Assembly (NCBI GenBank): GCA_013398055.1
Contig: VZRS01003931.1
Coordinates: 1-64,000, forward strand
Length of the DNA stretch: 64,000 nucleotides
Reading direction: 5' to 3'
Source of the DNA: Ifrita kowaldi
Lineage: Eukaryota; Chordata; Aves; Passeriformes; Cinclosomatidae
In this document: positions 20,546 to 33,544 of the stretch, piece after piece
Position numbering within the stretch: the stretch's first letter is position 1
Layout of the letters: each line of letters opens with the position of its first letter
Notes under the pieces: generated by a model
What the model saw: only the letters and a program-made list of their open reading frames with translations
Told to the model about the DNA's origin: nothing
Database searches by the model: none
Position numbers and translations under genes: made by a program

Positions 20546-23500
20546 CTAAGGAAAGGGAGAGAGAGAGAGATTTCCAGCCAACTGCCTGCTTTAAATCCAG
20601 CCAATTAAAAATTAACCTGTATTCGTGCCTTGAGCTTCCTCCCCCAGAATCTTCACCCCCACCCAGGCTCTTCCTTCCAGAACCACCCTGTGAGTGAACA
20701 GCCCAGGGATCAGAGGATGCGAGGACCTCATTCAGCACAATGTTTAAGCACGTGGATAAATCAATCCAGGTTTAAACTACTTCACACAGACACACCGGAG
20801 ACACAGACTAAATAAACCCTGCCCAACAGATGGACTAGAAAAGCTGAGACAAAAGCTGCATGTTCTTGGGGGAGAACAACCCAGTGAGGGAAGGCAAAGA
20901 AAGGATACACAAGACAGTGATTTTTAAACTTCCTCTGGCTTTCCAGATCATACCAAATATTTTACAGACAAGTGTGGTGAAAAGCCAGTTTGGGGACTTT
21001 TGGTTGTTAGGATTTTTGTTTTGTATTTGGGGGGTGGGGAGGATGAGGCAAAAGAAGAGGAAGAAATTTCAAAAGAAACTTAAATCTAAACCACATTTCC
21101 TTCCTTTCAAGCCCACTCCCTTCAAAAAAATTTGTTTTAACAAACAATGCATTGTTCCCCACTCATCCATGCCTAAGTTCCCCCATGGAAACAAATTTCC
21201 TATAAAAAGACTAAAGCTTCCTAAGTGGAAAAAACCTAAAGAATTGTCCACATCATTTGTTGTAATGTTAGAGAAAGGCTTGAGCCTCAGCTCCTTTCAG
21301 GCAGGGAGAGGAGGATAAGGGACAAACTGAGTCCTTTGTAGCTGCTGCTCTGATTTTAACAGAAATGTCTTCAGTCACATCCATTTTAAATCTTGCCTGT
21401 TGTAATTAAATATAAAATTCACTTGAGTTTCCTAGCAGATTGCAGGCACAGGGATGACTGCAGGGAGGATTTTTTTAACCTGGCAGTTATTTTAATGAAG
21501 TAGGAAATGTGGTATTAAAGGAAGCAAACTGTATTACACAGTGGGGGGTTTTGTGGTGGTGAGATGTTTTGAGGAGTTTTGGATTGGTAGGGTTTTTTTT
21601 AAGTTTATGTAAAGAATCCCAGACTCTTTGAAAACAAAAAAAAATTGCGAAACTGTGATGAAATGGAAAATTTCTGAAAGACAATGTGGAAAATACCTGA
21701 AAACAATGGCTTTATCTGGAACAGGTAAAAGCCCAAGCAAGAGGCAACACTGGTCTGCACCAGTGCCTGGAGGACATGGCTGGCACACAGCAGAACTCGG
21801 GAGGAGGGGAGACAAGAACAATAAGATAGCAGGAATGGCAAGAAAAAGTTAGTCATGGGTTTCTAATAAAAATCATACATCACTCCAATTAATTGTCAAG
21901 GTAAGTCAGCTATTTAATTAAAGGGAGAACGTATCACCAACGGAATCAGCCATTTCACAGGCGAATTCTTACCCAGCCACAGGAACTTGTTCACTTCAAA
22001 AGATTAAAACATCACTGTCACGCTTCCAGGTGGGTACAACAAGAGTTGTTTGCTTCTCTTTCCCCTGCTGTAGTGCCAGAAAGCATCTTCCCCTTGAGGG
22101 AAATACTCAGGCTGGGTGAACATCCCTCACTCTTCTGTTTGCATTCCCTCCTTAACTCCTGCGTGGTTGACTCAGTGCTCCCCAAAACAAACCACAGCTC
22201 ACAGACAGCACACAAGGAAATGAAAGCAGATGTGTCCCTGCCCTCCTCTCTCAGAAATCCCCCTGTCGTTAGGTGCTTGCCTCCACCTGAAACAGGCAGC
22301 CCTACTGTTTGCCTTTATTTGCCTTTTTGCCAGGCTTCAGCTGATCTTGAATGATCTTACAGGTGGAAAAAAGAACATTTCAACATCAGACCATCACTTA
22401 ACATCTCCTACCAATTCTAATCAATCAGCTCAGCACCAGCAGTTAATGAAACACGAAGCTTCCAAGGCAAACACTACCAATCAGAAATACTTGTGCTTCA
22501 GGTTGGACTATTTGCATAAATTTGGCAGGTGATGAAACAAATCCACTTTCTCAGCAAAAAACAAACCTCACAGTAGTTTTGCTGATAAACTACTTTTTGG
22601 GGTTTTTTTTTCAGATTATTTACCAAATTCATTCTCTGCTCTGTGTTTAAAGGTTACACAAGATGAATCCCATTGATGAGTAATATCTGAGTAATAACTT
22701 GTGGAAGATAAAAGTGTCACCACAATTTTGCTGCTCTAAGCTGATCTGCTGTCTCACTTCTCAATCCTTGAAAACAAGGGGTGAAGATTTCATTTAAAGA
22801 CATCCAGGTGAATTTTACTTTTACACCACTGTCCCTTCAATAAGGAGGACACTCCTGCAGACACCGGGGAACCCAAGGCTGACACCCCTGTGATGAAACC
22901 CAGCCCAGAGCCTTCGGCAAGGCAGGGCTGAGTGAGCAGCACGGGGAGGGCAGCAGGCTCAAACAAGCCTCCCTTGCTCAGGGACTGGGGCACAAAGCAG
23001 AGCTTCTGCGAGGGGAGAATTGCTAAAATCTCATCCAGCACAGATGTTGCTGCAGCCCAACAAGGCACAGCTGAAGTGTCTAGAAAATCACTGTTTCATC
23101 ATAACAGGCCTGGCTCCCCTCAGCTTCAATGAGCCACTTTGAAGGCAGTCCAGAGAGTCCACAGGATTCCAGCTTCGGAGGGGAGGTTTGATACAAACTC
23201 AATCCTTGGCAATCCAATCTCAGACCCTCATTGTAACCTCCAAAGGCCAAACCAACCCAATCAACCCCTCCATCCCTGTGTTGCTTTTTTTGTTACACCA
23301 TTCCCTGCTCTCCAGCGTGGGTGGCACCTTCCCTGCTCCTGCCTTTCTCTGTAGCACTGGGATCTCTCCAGGGGTTTCAGCTTCCACATAAAGAGGGAAT
23401 CCAGCTTGGTCCTGAGTTATTGCACATTGACTGCATGAAATTGTTAAAGCCTGACATGTACATGTGCTGCTCTAATGGACTCTGCTGTTCTAAAAGTGCA

Positions 23501-26205
23501 ATGCAAGGAATGCCTCCGGAGTCACAATTATTTAGAGAGCAACACACCCCACTGCTATACGTAACAAAGAATTGAAGGAAATAAACCAGCAGAAATCTCT
23601 TTATATTTCCCATAAGGATTTCTTTGGGGTCACCTTTATCTTTACTGTATTAAAAAAAAATACAGAAAATCACTGTTGGCTCTTTTTTTTTTAAGTAGGA
23701 TTCCTTGTACTGTAACACTGACTCAAAGACTAGACTTTTTTTTTTTAAGATGACTTATCAGGTAGTCTAATCTGTATTCCTGCCAAAGCAAGACTATTCC
23801 TGACAATATTAGCACATTGCCTATTCTTGTTTTAGCTCTGCCAGGGCACAGAGCCTCAGATCTACCCCCCCTGCACATCTACAACCCTGTTAATAGCTCC
23901 GGGAGGGGTGTGCCAAGAACCACACCAGCAGTGAACCCCTCGGCACCATTCCTGGTGGGCAAACTGCTCATTCCCTGCTCAGCAGCCCAGACTTGGAAAC
24001 AGAACCGATGACTCACTTCTACAGCTTTCAAGAAAAAAAGCCTTTTTAAAAAAGCGTGATTATCTAAGAAATCTTTCCAACCCCGTGCCTCCACTTGTGC
24101 TGGGACTGAGCAGGAGCTGTGCCGGTGGTACCTGGCTACCCCAAGAGCAGCATTCCAGCTTCCCAGCTTATCACCAGCATTCCCAAACACAGCTCTGCCT
24201 CCTGCTTTTAAGGCATTTCACTGGGCCACTTACTGTGCAGTATAAGTTAAGGCTCCATTCAATCCAGGCCTGTCCGCTCACACATTTCCTGCATTCGATC
24301 CAAGTCCATTTTGGTCATGAATGTATCTACCAAAATTACATTTCTTTGAGGTGTAACATTGCTGCTATTCCCATTTAAAGACTGGGAAATTACAGCACCA
24401 GAGGCTAAAACAGACCCACAGTGGCACCAACTCCTGGGAAGTTAACACTTTGTTATGTCTCTGAAGAGGATCTCAAGGAACCTACCTAAGACCACATAAG
24501 AAGCTCCTGGGGAAAAAAAAACCCCAACCCAAACGAAAAAGAATAAAATCAAGCCTGTTTCTATTAACTAACTGATTTATAAAACCACAAATATGGTGAG
24601 TAAGCAGAGCACATTCCATATTGCACAACACAGAACCACGCAGCCAGTCTGCAGCAAAGACATAAAACAGAACTGTAAAATTCTTCCTAACAGATATGAG
24701 ACATTAGAGGAGTGTTTCAAACTGCTTAAGTTAAAAATAATTTTAAAAGAAAATCAAATAATTGGTTCTCAATATTAAAAAACCAGTTGTACCACGGGAA
24801 ATATTTTAGAACTGCCATGGTTTATGCTTTTGGGCAGCTGTAGGTTAGCACTGACATGTTGATACAGAAATATTGAGCTGAAACCCTAAATAAAAGCTTG
24901 TTTGGGGACTGCATGGCACATGCCCCACGTCTCCTGCCATGTAACACTGCACTACAATAACTATGTCAGTTATTATATTTATAACAACATTTCCCTGAGA
25001 GACTGGAAATGCAACATTCCAGCTAAAGGCTAAACAATTAATTAATTTTTTGGGGGTGGACAAAACAAGTCAGCCCAATCTGGATGAAGATGGCTGAGGG
25101 CACACACCAGCAGGGCACTGACCAAACCTAAAAGCAAGTTCCAGATGGATTCTGATGGAGCAAACCCAATCCTTTAGAAATAAATTACGAGAAAAAGGAG
25201 CAGAGCTTTTCCTAAACAGTTTTCACTCAGTTAAGAAGTTTTGTGTTTCACAGAATGGCATTTTTTTTCCATTCCAGAGACAGAGAAAAGTGCATTGGAA
25301 ATGTGTTCTGTAACAGGGGGGGTTGCTGAATTTCATCCCTGCTGTGAAGAAGGATTCGTGAAATGAGACAGGTTTTAGAGGGCAGGAATCACAGTCCTGA
25401 CTGAACAGTTCCAGTGTGTTGCCACAGTGTTTCACAACCATCTCTGAACTGTCCCTGGTTTACAGCAGTGCCACAGGGAAGTGCTGAAATAGCAGAGGGT
25501 TTTTATAATCAATATTGAAGTAGGTCAATTTTACAAAAAAACCCACAACACCAAACCAAAGAATGGTTTCAGGCATTGATACAATTTCCTATTATCTTTA
25601 TTATTTTCTGATATGGCTGAAGATCAGGCCACTGAATGTACAAATACTCTGTAGATGGTGAATTTATACAGCTAAATAAGAAGCAACCCTTTCACTAACT
25701 GAGCTTGCCTTGAAGCCACAGGGTTTCTAATGAGCCACCTCCAAGAGTAACCGCTCAGCACTTGTGTGAACATTTGACTCAGAAACTCTAAATCAAAGCT
25801 GCTTTAATGTAATCAATATCAAGAAAAATGGAAATTTCAATTTCCATTGTCCCCATCATGTTTTAAACCCATTCTTTAACCATAAATATGAAAATAAGTG
25901 GTATTTAAGTCCTTGGTGTTTCTGTGCTTGTTAAACAATTTGGTATTTTATCTGCCTCAGCTTCTGGGCAAGTATCTGTTTTCTGCACCAGAAAACAGAA
26001 AGCCAATTGTATTTTCATTAATTATAATCAGAATCATTATCCTGTTAGACCAGAAAAGAGCTATTATCCCAGGAAACCCTATCCTGAGAGATGAGCTAAA
26101 AGGCTTGAGTAGAGCAGGACAATCCCAAGGAGTTTTCTGCTGAGCAACTTTTGCAGGATCAGCTCTGCAGCATTGATGGATTTCCATTTTTAACATAACT
26201 CACTT

Positions 26206-26266
26206 CCAGACAGATTTATAAAAGTTTTATAAAAATCTTCCAGACTTTTATAAAAAACCTGTCTGG
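26206..26266. repeat. Imperfect inverted repeat (hairpin)
   Basis: The left arm 26206-26224 (CCAGACAG plus TTTATAAAAG) pairs with the right arm 26245-26266 (CTTTTATAAA to CTGTCTGG), with a few extra bases. The loop holds another TTTTATAAAA palindrome. Confidence 0.7.
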
Positions 26267-28636
26267 TTAGTGTATCTGAAAGTTCAACACAAGGGAAGAT
26301 TTGTAATACTCAGTTTAAAAATCTTCCTAGCAATCAACAGCTTAAATTGCAAGCGTTTTTAATTTGAAGAGAATCAAAAGCTGACATGAAAACTTGAGAA
26401 ATTGGTACTTATAATTTATTTCTCTCACTACCATATGCTCAGAACATTTGCTTCTCTCTCAGTTAATGATTGCACAGAGCAGTAACTGTCTCACAGGACC
26501 CAGAGTGTTAAAGTAGCAGGGCTACACAAATGTAACCTCAAAAATTAACTCCAGTTCTTTCTGCAGAACAGGAGATTCTGGTGTTATCATTCTGGTAATA
26601 TTATCTGGGTAACAAGAGCCAATAAATTTCCTCTCTCCTCCTTTCTTAAGTAATTAAGCTTTCCACCTACACTCTTCTTCCAAAGGGGATCCAACAGTGA
26701 CTATTTTAACACAGTGCTCAGAGAAATAGATAAATTAAATGCCATCAAACTGAAGACAAGTGCTGCAGAAAAAGCTGTTTTATTGATATGTTTTTTCCTG
26801 CTTTCTCACCCTTGCAAGATGCATCCACTATATCCATCCTCCTTTTTACATCATATTCCACACAAACATGCAAGTTGCTCATTTTGTGCTTGCAGGAATT
26901 CTTCACTCACTTAAATCAATTTGCTTCTTTGCAGAATTTGACCCAAATATTCCTATGGAAGTTTTGCCACCACATGGGTGGATTGTCTTTATTTTTTTTC
27001 TATCGTGTCTATAATCATCTCTCTCCAGGAAATTAAATACTCCCACCTCCACCCTCACCTACATTTTCAATTTGGCAGCTATCTGCAACTCCATCCCTAA
27101 AAATCAGTTTGATGTTTGTGGGAGCAGCTTTCTACAAAGAAAGAAGGAACCCAGTGCTATTATTTAAGGATTTAATCAGTAATTAATAACCAAAGCTTCT
27201 CCTCCAACCCAAACAAAAAGCCCAAAACCAAACAAAGAGGGATTAGGAGATGTGATGTTAAGATTTGGGTTCATCTGAATATCTGGGAGCACACTCACTT
27301 TCCAAAGAGCTGAGTTTGCTTCTGGGACAGGAGGTAAAGATCAAGCTATAAATGAGTATCAGATGCTCTTACCTCATCACTGTCAGTGTGTCTACCTACA
27401 GATTCCTTGTTTGTAGAGACAGATGAAAGAAAACCTGCACAGCACTGTGCATTTGTCATCTGTGTTTGTCATACAGGTCAGAGAGAGGCAAAGCTCTCTC
27501 ATCCCAGCACTTCTGAAGGATGCAGGGGAAGGAGCAGACTGTGCACTGTATTTGATATAACTGGATGTTTTAAAAGTCCCTGTTTGAATATCCTCACCAG
27601 GGTGGTCACATCAGAGATATTTAAAAGTAATGTGAGAAGGGAGGAGGCGGGAAGAGAGAGACTCTTGCTTTTGGGAGACAAAAGGTATTTCTGTAGCTCT
27701 AAGCCTTGCTGTCTTGTGAGAAACTCCTACAGAGCTTTAATCTTTATCACACTCTATCAAAGTGTTACTTTAAAACTAATTTCAGTTAAAAGAAATTAAT
27801 CTTGGCTACTCTCAGCCTTAAGCATGAAATAACTCATTTTCTGAGTTCGTTAAAACACAAACAAGGAACTCCTGTTTTCTACAAAACTTTACCACAAGCA
27901 ATCCAGCAGCATGAAAGCAGCTTTGCACCTGGAGATGAAATATTTCCTATCAACAGACCCAGTTTTTAACATCAGAAACACCAGATTAGGGCTTTGCTGC
28001 AGGATGAAGCAGCACAGAAATCCTCATTACCCAATCCAAGTCTCAGTAGCACTATTTTTTTAACGGTGTTCTTTTTAAAGAGTTTGGCACAAGGTGTGAC
28101 AGTATCCATTTATATCAACAGGCATTTGCAATCTCAGCTCCACAAAATAAACCCAAGGCAGGATGGCTGAGAGTCATTCCAGAGGGACCAGCACACTTCC
28201 CCTGGCCTGGCTCTTCTTTCCCAACAGCTCCTGTGCCCGATGCCAGCGGTGACAGCAGGGTGACAGCAGGACACAGCACCCTGCTCAGTCTTCCTTTCAT
28301 GGGGTAAGAGGGGTTTTTATGCAAAGTACTTTCTAGCCCGAGCTTGTTCACACTAACTAAAAAAGCTGAATTAAGAGCTAATTAAGTCTGTAATTCCCCT
28401 CCACATTCCATCTCACCATCAGATCGTGGTGAAGGGGAAAGAAAGAAAACAAGTTACCTTCATATAAACAAAATGAAACCTTCTCAAACTGTGGCTCCCC
28501 AGGGCAGCTGCAGCTGAGTTTGAAGTGAACTTAAACTCTGCCAGTGCCTCTGGGCAGGCAGAGCTGCTGCAACCAGTAGCTGAAATGCCCTTCACCACAG
28601 GTGACAGCTCCTAAGTAAATAATGAAACAGCAGAAG

Positions 28637-28658
28637 TCAAAAAAAAAAAAAAATAAAA
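28637..28658. repeat. Poly(A) tract
   Basis: A run of about 15 A residues with flanking A-rich sequence. No retroposed body is recognisable upstream. Confidence 0.6.
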
Positions 28659-31600
28659 GGCTCTGGATAAAGATTACATTCCCCAATACAGAACAGTATT
28701 ATATCTCATTTTTAAAGGCTTTGAGACATATTCTGCTGTTTAAGACATCTGTGTTCATGGTTCATGAGCTTACACAGTTGCACATGGCACTTTTCATCCA
28801 ATTTCATACAATTTCTCCTGGTGCGTCTTATTGACTTTAAACATCCCTCACAGCTGAGGGGAAACAAAACTACAAGAGGCATTTTATATTTGGGATGTAT
28901 TTCTTTCTTTTCAAATCTTATCCCGATTTAAGGCTGGGTCCAAGCTGGTACCAGCAGCAGGACTTTCAAACCCATTGTTATCTTGCTGCATGGGGCACAT
29001 GTTTACAATACGCGTGAATTGATAATTATATTTTCCCTTGTTCTAAAAATAATTTCAAAACGGGAGTGGCTGCCTCATCAGCTAAAGGAGCTGAAGGAAC
29101 AGAGCAAAGACCTTGAGCTGTTCCCAAATCAGTGCAACAGCCGCATTCCTCCTGAGCCAGCCGCGAGTGACCTGCGCTGCCGCTGTGGGGAGGGAAGGGG
29201 GAGAAATCTCCTTTCTCGGTTTTCAGCCCCTGGAGATTCGGACTCAAGTAGCCCCAGGTGTTGCTCTCACAAGGAACTGGGTTTTATCCTAAGCACTACA
29301 AGGCCCACGAGAGCCATTATGTTTATTTTTATGTATCCTCCTTGAAATAACCACGTGGCAATTTTTGTTCCCGACCAGTTGCGATCGTGTACGAGAGGAA
29401 ATCCTCAGCTCCGAGCTCCCAGGCCAGCGACTGCTGCCGTTATTTATTTGCTGTGTAGAGATCGGCAACAGCATTTGTCAGGTGAGAAGAATTTCTCTGT
29501 TATCAACCCCCCACCCTCAGATAAGTCTGAGAACTTTACAAATAGGGCTGCTCATTATTTACTGGACTTTCAGCACACTGATGTCACAGGTGAGTCCCTT
29601 AAACCCGCAGGGGAACAGGGCAAGTTTTATCTCAACTCCTTTTTAACTGTCAGAAAAACAGCTTTTAGAGACTCTGCTGCAGCTGTTTACAAAACCTGCA
29701 TTGTTCAAGGTACAGGCAAAGAGTAAGCAAAATTAGACAACACTTTCAAAACATACATAATCCCTTCTAGTGCTTCCCTTACAGAATATTCCAAATAAGG
29801 AACACTACATCTCCTAACAAAATTTGCACAGAGAACCTCTAAACTCAGGGGATCACTATATAAATATATATATTTAAAAATAATAATTAAAAAAGCCTTT
29901 GCCTGTAAGGCACTGATTGTCTCTCCAAATTCCTCCAGCTTTATTCCATTTCCCTCCTTCCAGCCTTAAGTGCTTTTTCCTGGACCAGCACAGTAATTCC
30001 TACTGCTCATTCATCTAAATCCCCTCTAACCCTTTAGATGGCTTGTGAGATACTGACTCGTGGGCAATTTCTTATCTGAAATATCAGAAAAACTGCCAGA
30101 TATTTTCACATTTTCAAGCTTCATTCATGTCAAGAAATTTCTAAGCCAAGAGCAACGTTTTCTGTGCTATAAATCAGGGACCATAAACTGACGAGGGACT
30201 GTCAAATACAATTCCTAACAACTGTATGAGCAGCACCACTAAAGTAAACTGAGAAGAAAAAGCCAAACAAGAGGGTTTTGTATTAAACCAGCAAAACATA
30301 TTCAGGCCTGTGAGTAAGGCAACAGCTGCAACTCCTCTGGGGAGATCCACACGAGCAGAATGAAATGATGCAGCTTCATTTTCAAAGCAAAATCAATAGA
30401 GCTGTTGCAGCAGGATGTTTTTATTTTAATGCAGAAAATAAGATCTATATGGCAGCACAAAGAGAAGAGAAAATACAGCAGGGGTGCTTCGTGAGCTGCG
30501 GATATTTTATTATGCAGTGATATTTATTCTTTTAGGTTTATTCTTATGATGTTATGTAAGTCTAAGACTCTACAATCTCATAAATGTGTAAATTTTTTTA
30601 TTAACCACACTTGGGGAAGTACTGCACTACCATAGTTTATAAACCCATTAATTACAATTTCTAGAAGTTACTGGAATTGCAATTCAGGTAGCAATAAGTT
30701 CACCCAGAATCATTCTCAGCCTGTTTCATCAGGTATCTTCGAACCTCGTGGGTTTTCTGGAGGTCATGTAGCTGCCAGGTCCCTTCTGGAGCTGTTTCTT
30801 CCACCTTTTTCAGCCCTCATTCCCCAGGCCATATGGTTGGGTTTGTTTCTTAAGTCTTGCTCATTTCCCTCAGTATTCATTCAGTTAAAAACCTGAAATT
30901 TGTCATTCAACAGATGTTCCTTTTTGCTGCACACCACAGGTCCTTCTCTCCCGTTCATCCCACGGGGTTTTATGCCAGTGCATCCCCATTATCTAAATGA
31001 ATTCCATCTGCACCCAGCTTGCATTCTAACACTTAGACAGGGTGAGTGAAGGTGTGGATTTCCAGCACACCTGAGTTTTCCAGCTGGGGAGCCCCAGAGA
31101 AGGTTTGCCTCCTGTTTATCATTTCCCTGCTCCATCCCCAGCCCTATGACCCCTTTGTTTTGCCCTGCACAAGCACTGGTGCTGTTCTGACTCCATAAGC
31201 TGGTTCAGGGAGCAAATCCCTTTGGGGGAGGGAATAAATATTCCCACTGCCTTAGGCCCTTTCAGCAGCAGACACACTACATCTGCTCAGGGAAATTGTG
31301 AAAGGCGACTTGGAGGGTGCAGCTTCAGAGAAAGAAGTTTTGTTTTGAAGGAGCCATGTGTGCAATCTGCTCTCCCTTTGCTGGAGAGCTGCCAGAAGAG
31401 CTCCGGCATCAAGGACAAACGTCAGCGCCGTCCCTCAAAGGCACAGCACACCACTGGCACTGCTGCAGGAGAGCTCCAGTTCTCCAACCCACCCAAACCT
31501 TGGGCTTCTTCAGCCTCCAGGGGTTTAAGGATTACACAGGACAGCTCTGAGATTCTGTGACAGGGACAAAAACTTCTCTGGGCTGCCAATTATCTCCACT

Positions 31601-32523
31601 GTGCCCCCGCTCCGACGCACCCTCTGCGCAGCAGAGACCTTCCCTACCACTTTTATCTGTGCTTGAGCTGGAATAGTTTTTCCTACGGAAACTTTATGTT
31701 CTGGTTCTTTCGCCTTCGCTAAAAAACTGGAGCAGAAGTTTAAATATGACCCTTTTCCGGGCTGGTAAGCAGCAGGGAAGCACTCATTTTGCGCTCCTTA
31801 CCTTCCCGAGGTAAAGTAGGTCCCAAAAACCGCTCAAGGAGTTGAAAGTGCCGTTTCAAGCAGAGCTTAAAGCAAACTAAGCCTGCAGTGCCACCGAAAG
31901 GGGCAGTCCCGCTGTCCCTGCCACCTCCTGCGCTGGCATCAGCTGGCTGCTGCCTGGTCCACTCTTCTCTCCTCCTGACATTATCCTCGAGATGCCAAGT
32001 GCACCCAGACAAGCAGAGCAGGATCACCCCTCCAGCAGCACGCAGCCTCACCCTGCTTTACACCCCTCATAAATTCAATAAAAATCTTTCCAGATACATG
32101 GTTACTGTTTGGGTTAAACTAAGCCTTATCATCACCCGTACTTCTTACCTTTAAGGTATTTCCAAAAGCTCCACATCCTCACCTTGCTCTGCTTTGCCTG
32201 TTTATCTCAGCTTCTATTTATAGGCTTTTTTCCCCCTGCATTAATTACCAGCAAACTCGCCGACTCCTAGCAAAGACATTTTTGCCCCACTGCCTCCCTG
32301 CGACCCCCGCAAGCGGAAAACCGCCGGGTTTGGGGGGCCCTGCCCAGGCACGAGCTGTGAAGAGTTAAACCCTGGGGCCGGCAGCCTTCACCTGCCGCTG
32401 CCCGTGTCGCTGATAAGGGACATTGGCTGCGGCCCCGCGCGGTCACGGCCGAGAGCCGGCCGCTGGGAGAACGGGGATCCTCGGCCGCCTCCGCAGCGGA
32501 TCCGCGACCCCTCGACCTCAGCC

Positions 32524-32680
32524 CGGCGGGACCCCCGCGACCCTAAGCGGACCCCGCATCCCTCCGCCCCCGGCGGGATCCCCCGAGCCCCTTATGGGAC
32601 TCCGCATCCCTTCAGCCCCGGCGGGACCTCCCGAGCCCCTCAAGGGACCCCCGCGCTCAGCCGGTCGGGACGCCCCGACC
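32524..32680. repeat. GC-rich tandem repeat, about 47-49 bp unit
   Basis: CGGCGGGA recurs at 32524, 32571 and 32620, with CCGCATCCCT and CCGAGCCCCT at matching places. About three diverged units. Confidence 0.6.
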
Positions 32681-32814
32681 TCAGCCCCTGCGTCCTCCCA
32701 CCGTGTCCCTCAGGAGACCTCAGCCCGGTGGGAGCCCGGCGTCTCCTAAGGGACTCCCCACGTCCCTCCGTCCCGGCAGCACCCCCTCACGCCCCCCACA
32801 CCGTCCCCGCTCAC

Positions 32815-33000
32815 CTGCGGCCGCCGGGCCGGGAAAGGGCTCGCTCGCCCCCGGGATGGGGAGGGAAGAGGCGCTGGAAGCCCAGCGCCAACCCGGCCTG
32901 CGACGGCGGCAAGCGCGGCGCCTCCACCAAGTTTCCGGGCGGGGAAGAAAGTCGAAACCTACGTGAGAGGAGGAGGAGGCAGCGCAGCCGCTCAGGTGTC
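32815..33000 (-). other. Candidate non-coding first exon of the LNX gene
   Basis: On the minus strand CAG|GTGAGC falls at 32815, an excellent donor inside the CpG island, and would splice to the acceptor before 20545. The 5' boundary is a guess. An alternative donor is CAG|GTGAAG at 32392. Confidence 0.4.
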
Positions 33001-33040
33001 ACTCGCCCGGCACGGCTCAGCGCAGCCCTGCCCTCCCCTT

Positions 33041-33082
33041 ACCACCGCCGCCGCCTCCTCCTCCTCCTCCGCCACCGCCTCC
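33041..33082. repeat. CCG/CCT trinucleotide microsatellite
   Basis: Interrupted run of CCG, CCT and CCA triplets in the CpG island, upstream of the candidate first-exon donor on the minus strand. Confidence 0.8.
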
Positions 33083-33180
33083 CCGGGCCGCGCACAGCCG
33101 GCGGCCTTGGCCCGCCCCGCCAGGGGAGCCGCCGGGGCTGGGGCGTGTCCCGGGCCTCGACCGCCCGCTGCCCTCAGGGC

Positions 33181-33540
33181 ATCCCCGCTGCCCTCGGGGC
33201 ACGTCCGGGACCTCGGCTTCCCGCTCCCCTCAAGGCATTCCTGCTGCCCTCGGGGCGCGTCCGGGGCCTCGGCTTCCCGCTCCCCTCAGGGCATCCCCGC
33301 TGCCCTCGGGGCACGTCCGCGGCCTCGGCTTCCCGCTTCCCTCAGGGCATCCCCCGCTGCCCTCAGCGCAATTCCCCCTCGAGGCGATCCCGCCCGCCTC
33401 AGAGCGTTCCTGCTTCCTTCAGGGCATCCCCGCTGCCCTCAGGTCAATTTCCTTTACGTTCGCGGCAATTCCCACGGCCCTCGGGGCATTTCCCGCTGCC
33501 CTCAGGGCATCCCTGCTCCCCTCAGAGCATCCCTCCAATC
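33181..33540. repeat. GC-rich minisatellite, 56-bp unit
   Basis: CCCTCGGGGC or its variants start at 33191, 33247, 33303 and 33360, giving a 56-57-base period. Each unit contains GTCCGGG-CCTCGGCTTCCCGC and TCAGGGCATCCC. It then decays into shorter irregular units with CTCAGGGCATCCC to about 33540. Confidence 0.75.
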
Positions 33541-33544
33541 CAAG

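Larger units (their letters stand above)
20546..32290 (-). other. Probable 5' intron of the LNX gene
   Basis: About 12 kb between the start exon and the CpG island. AT-richer, no coding exon recognised. It includes A/T homopolymers (near 21647, 23650-23750, 28637), an inverted repeat at 26206-26266 and low-repeat blocks near 29.0-29.6 kb. That this is intron rather than intergenic depends on the promoter being at the CpG island. Confidence 0.45.
32290..33540. promoter_or_regulatory. CpG island, probable promoter of the LNX gene
   Basis: An abrupt block of GC-rich, CpG-dense sequence in otherwise AT-rich surroundings, typical of a vertebrate promoter. It lies about 12 kb upstream of the LNX start codon and holds good minus-strand donors at 32815 and 32392, which fits transcription toward LNX. 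No TATA box was noted. It may be bidirectional. Long GC-driven open frames on the plus strand (409 and 219 codons) are compositional artefacts. Confidence 0.65.

Noticed and set aside
20116..20697. 193-codon plus-strand open frame over the RING exon
   Set aside because: Antisense shadow of a conserved coding exon.
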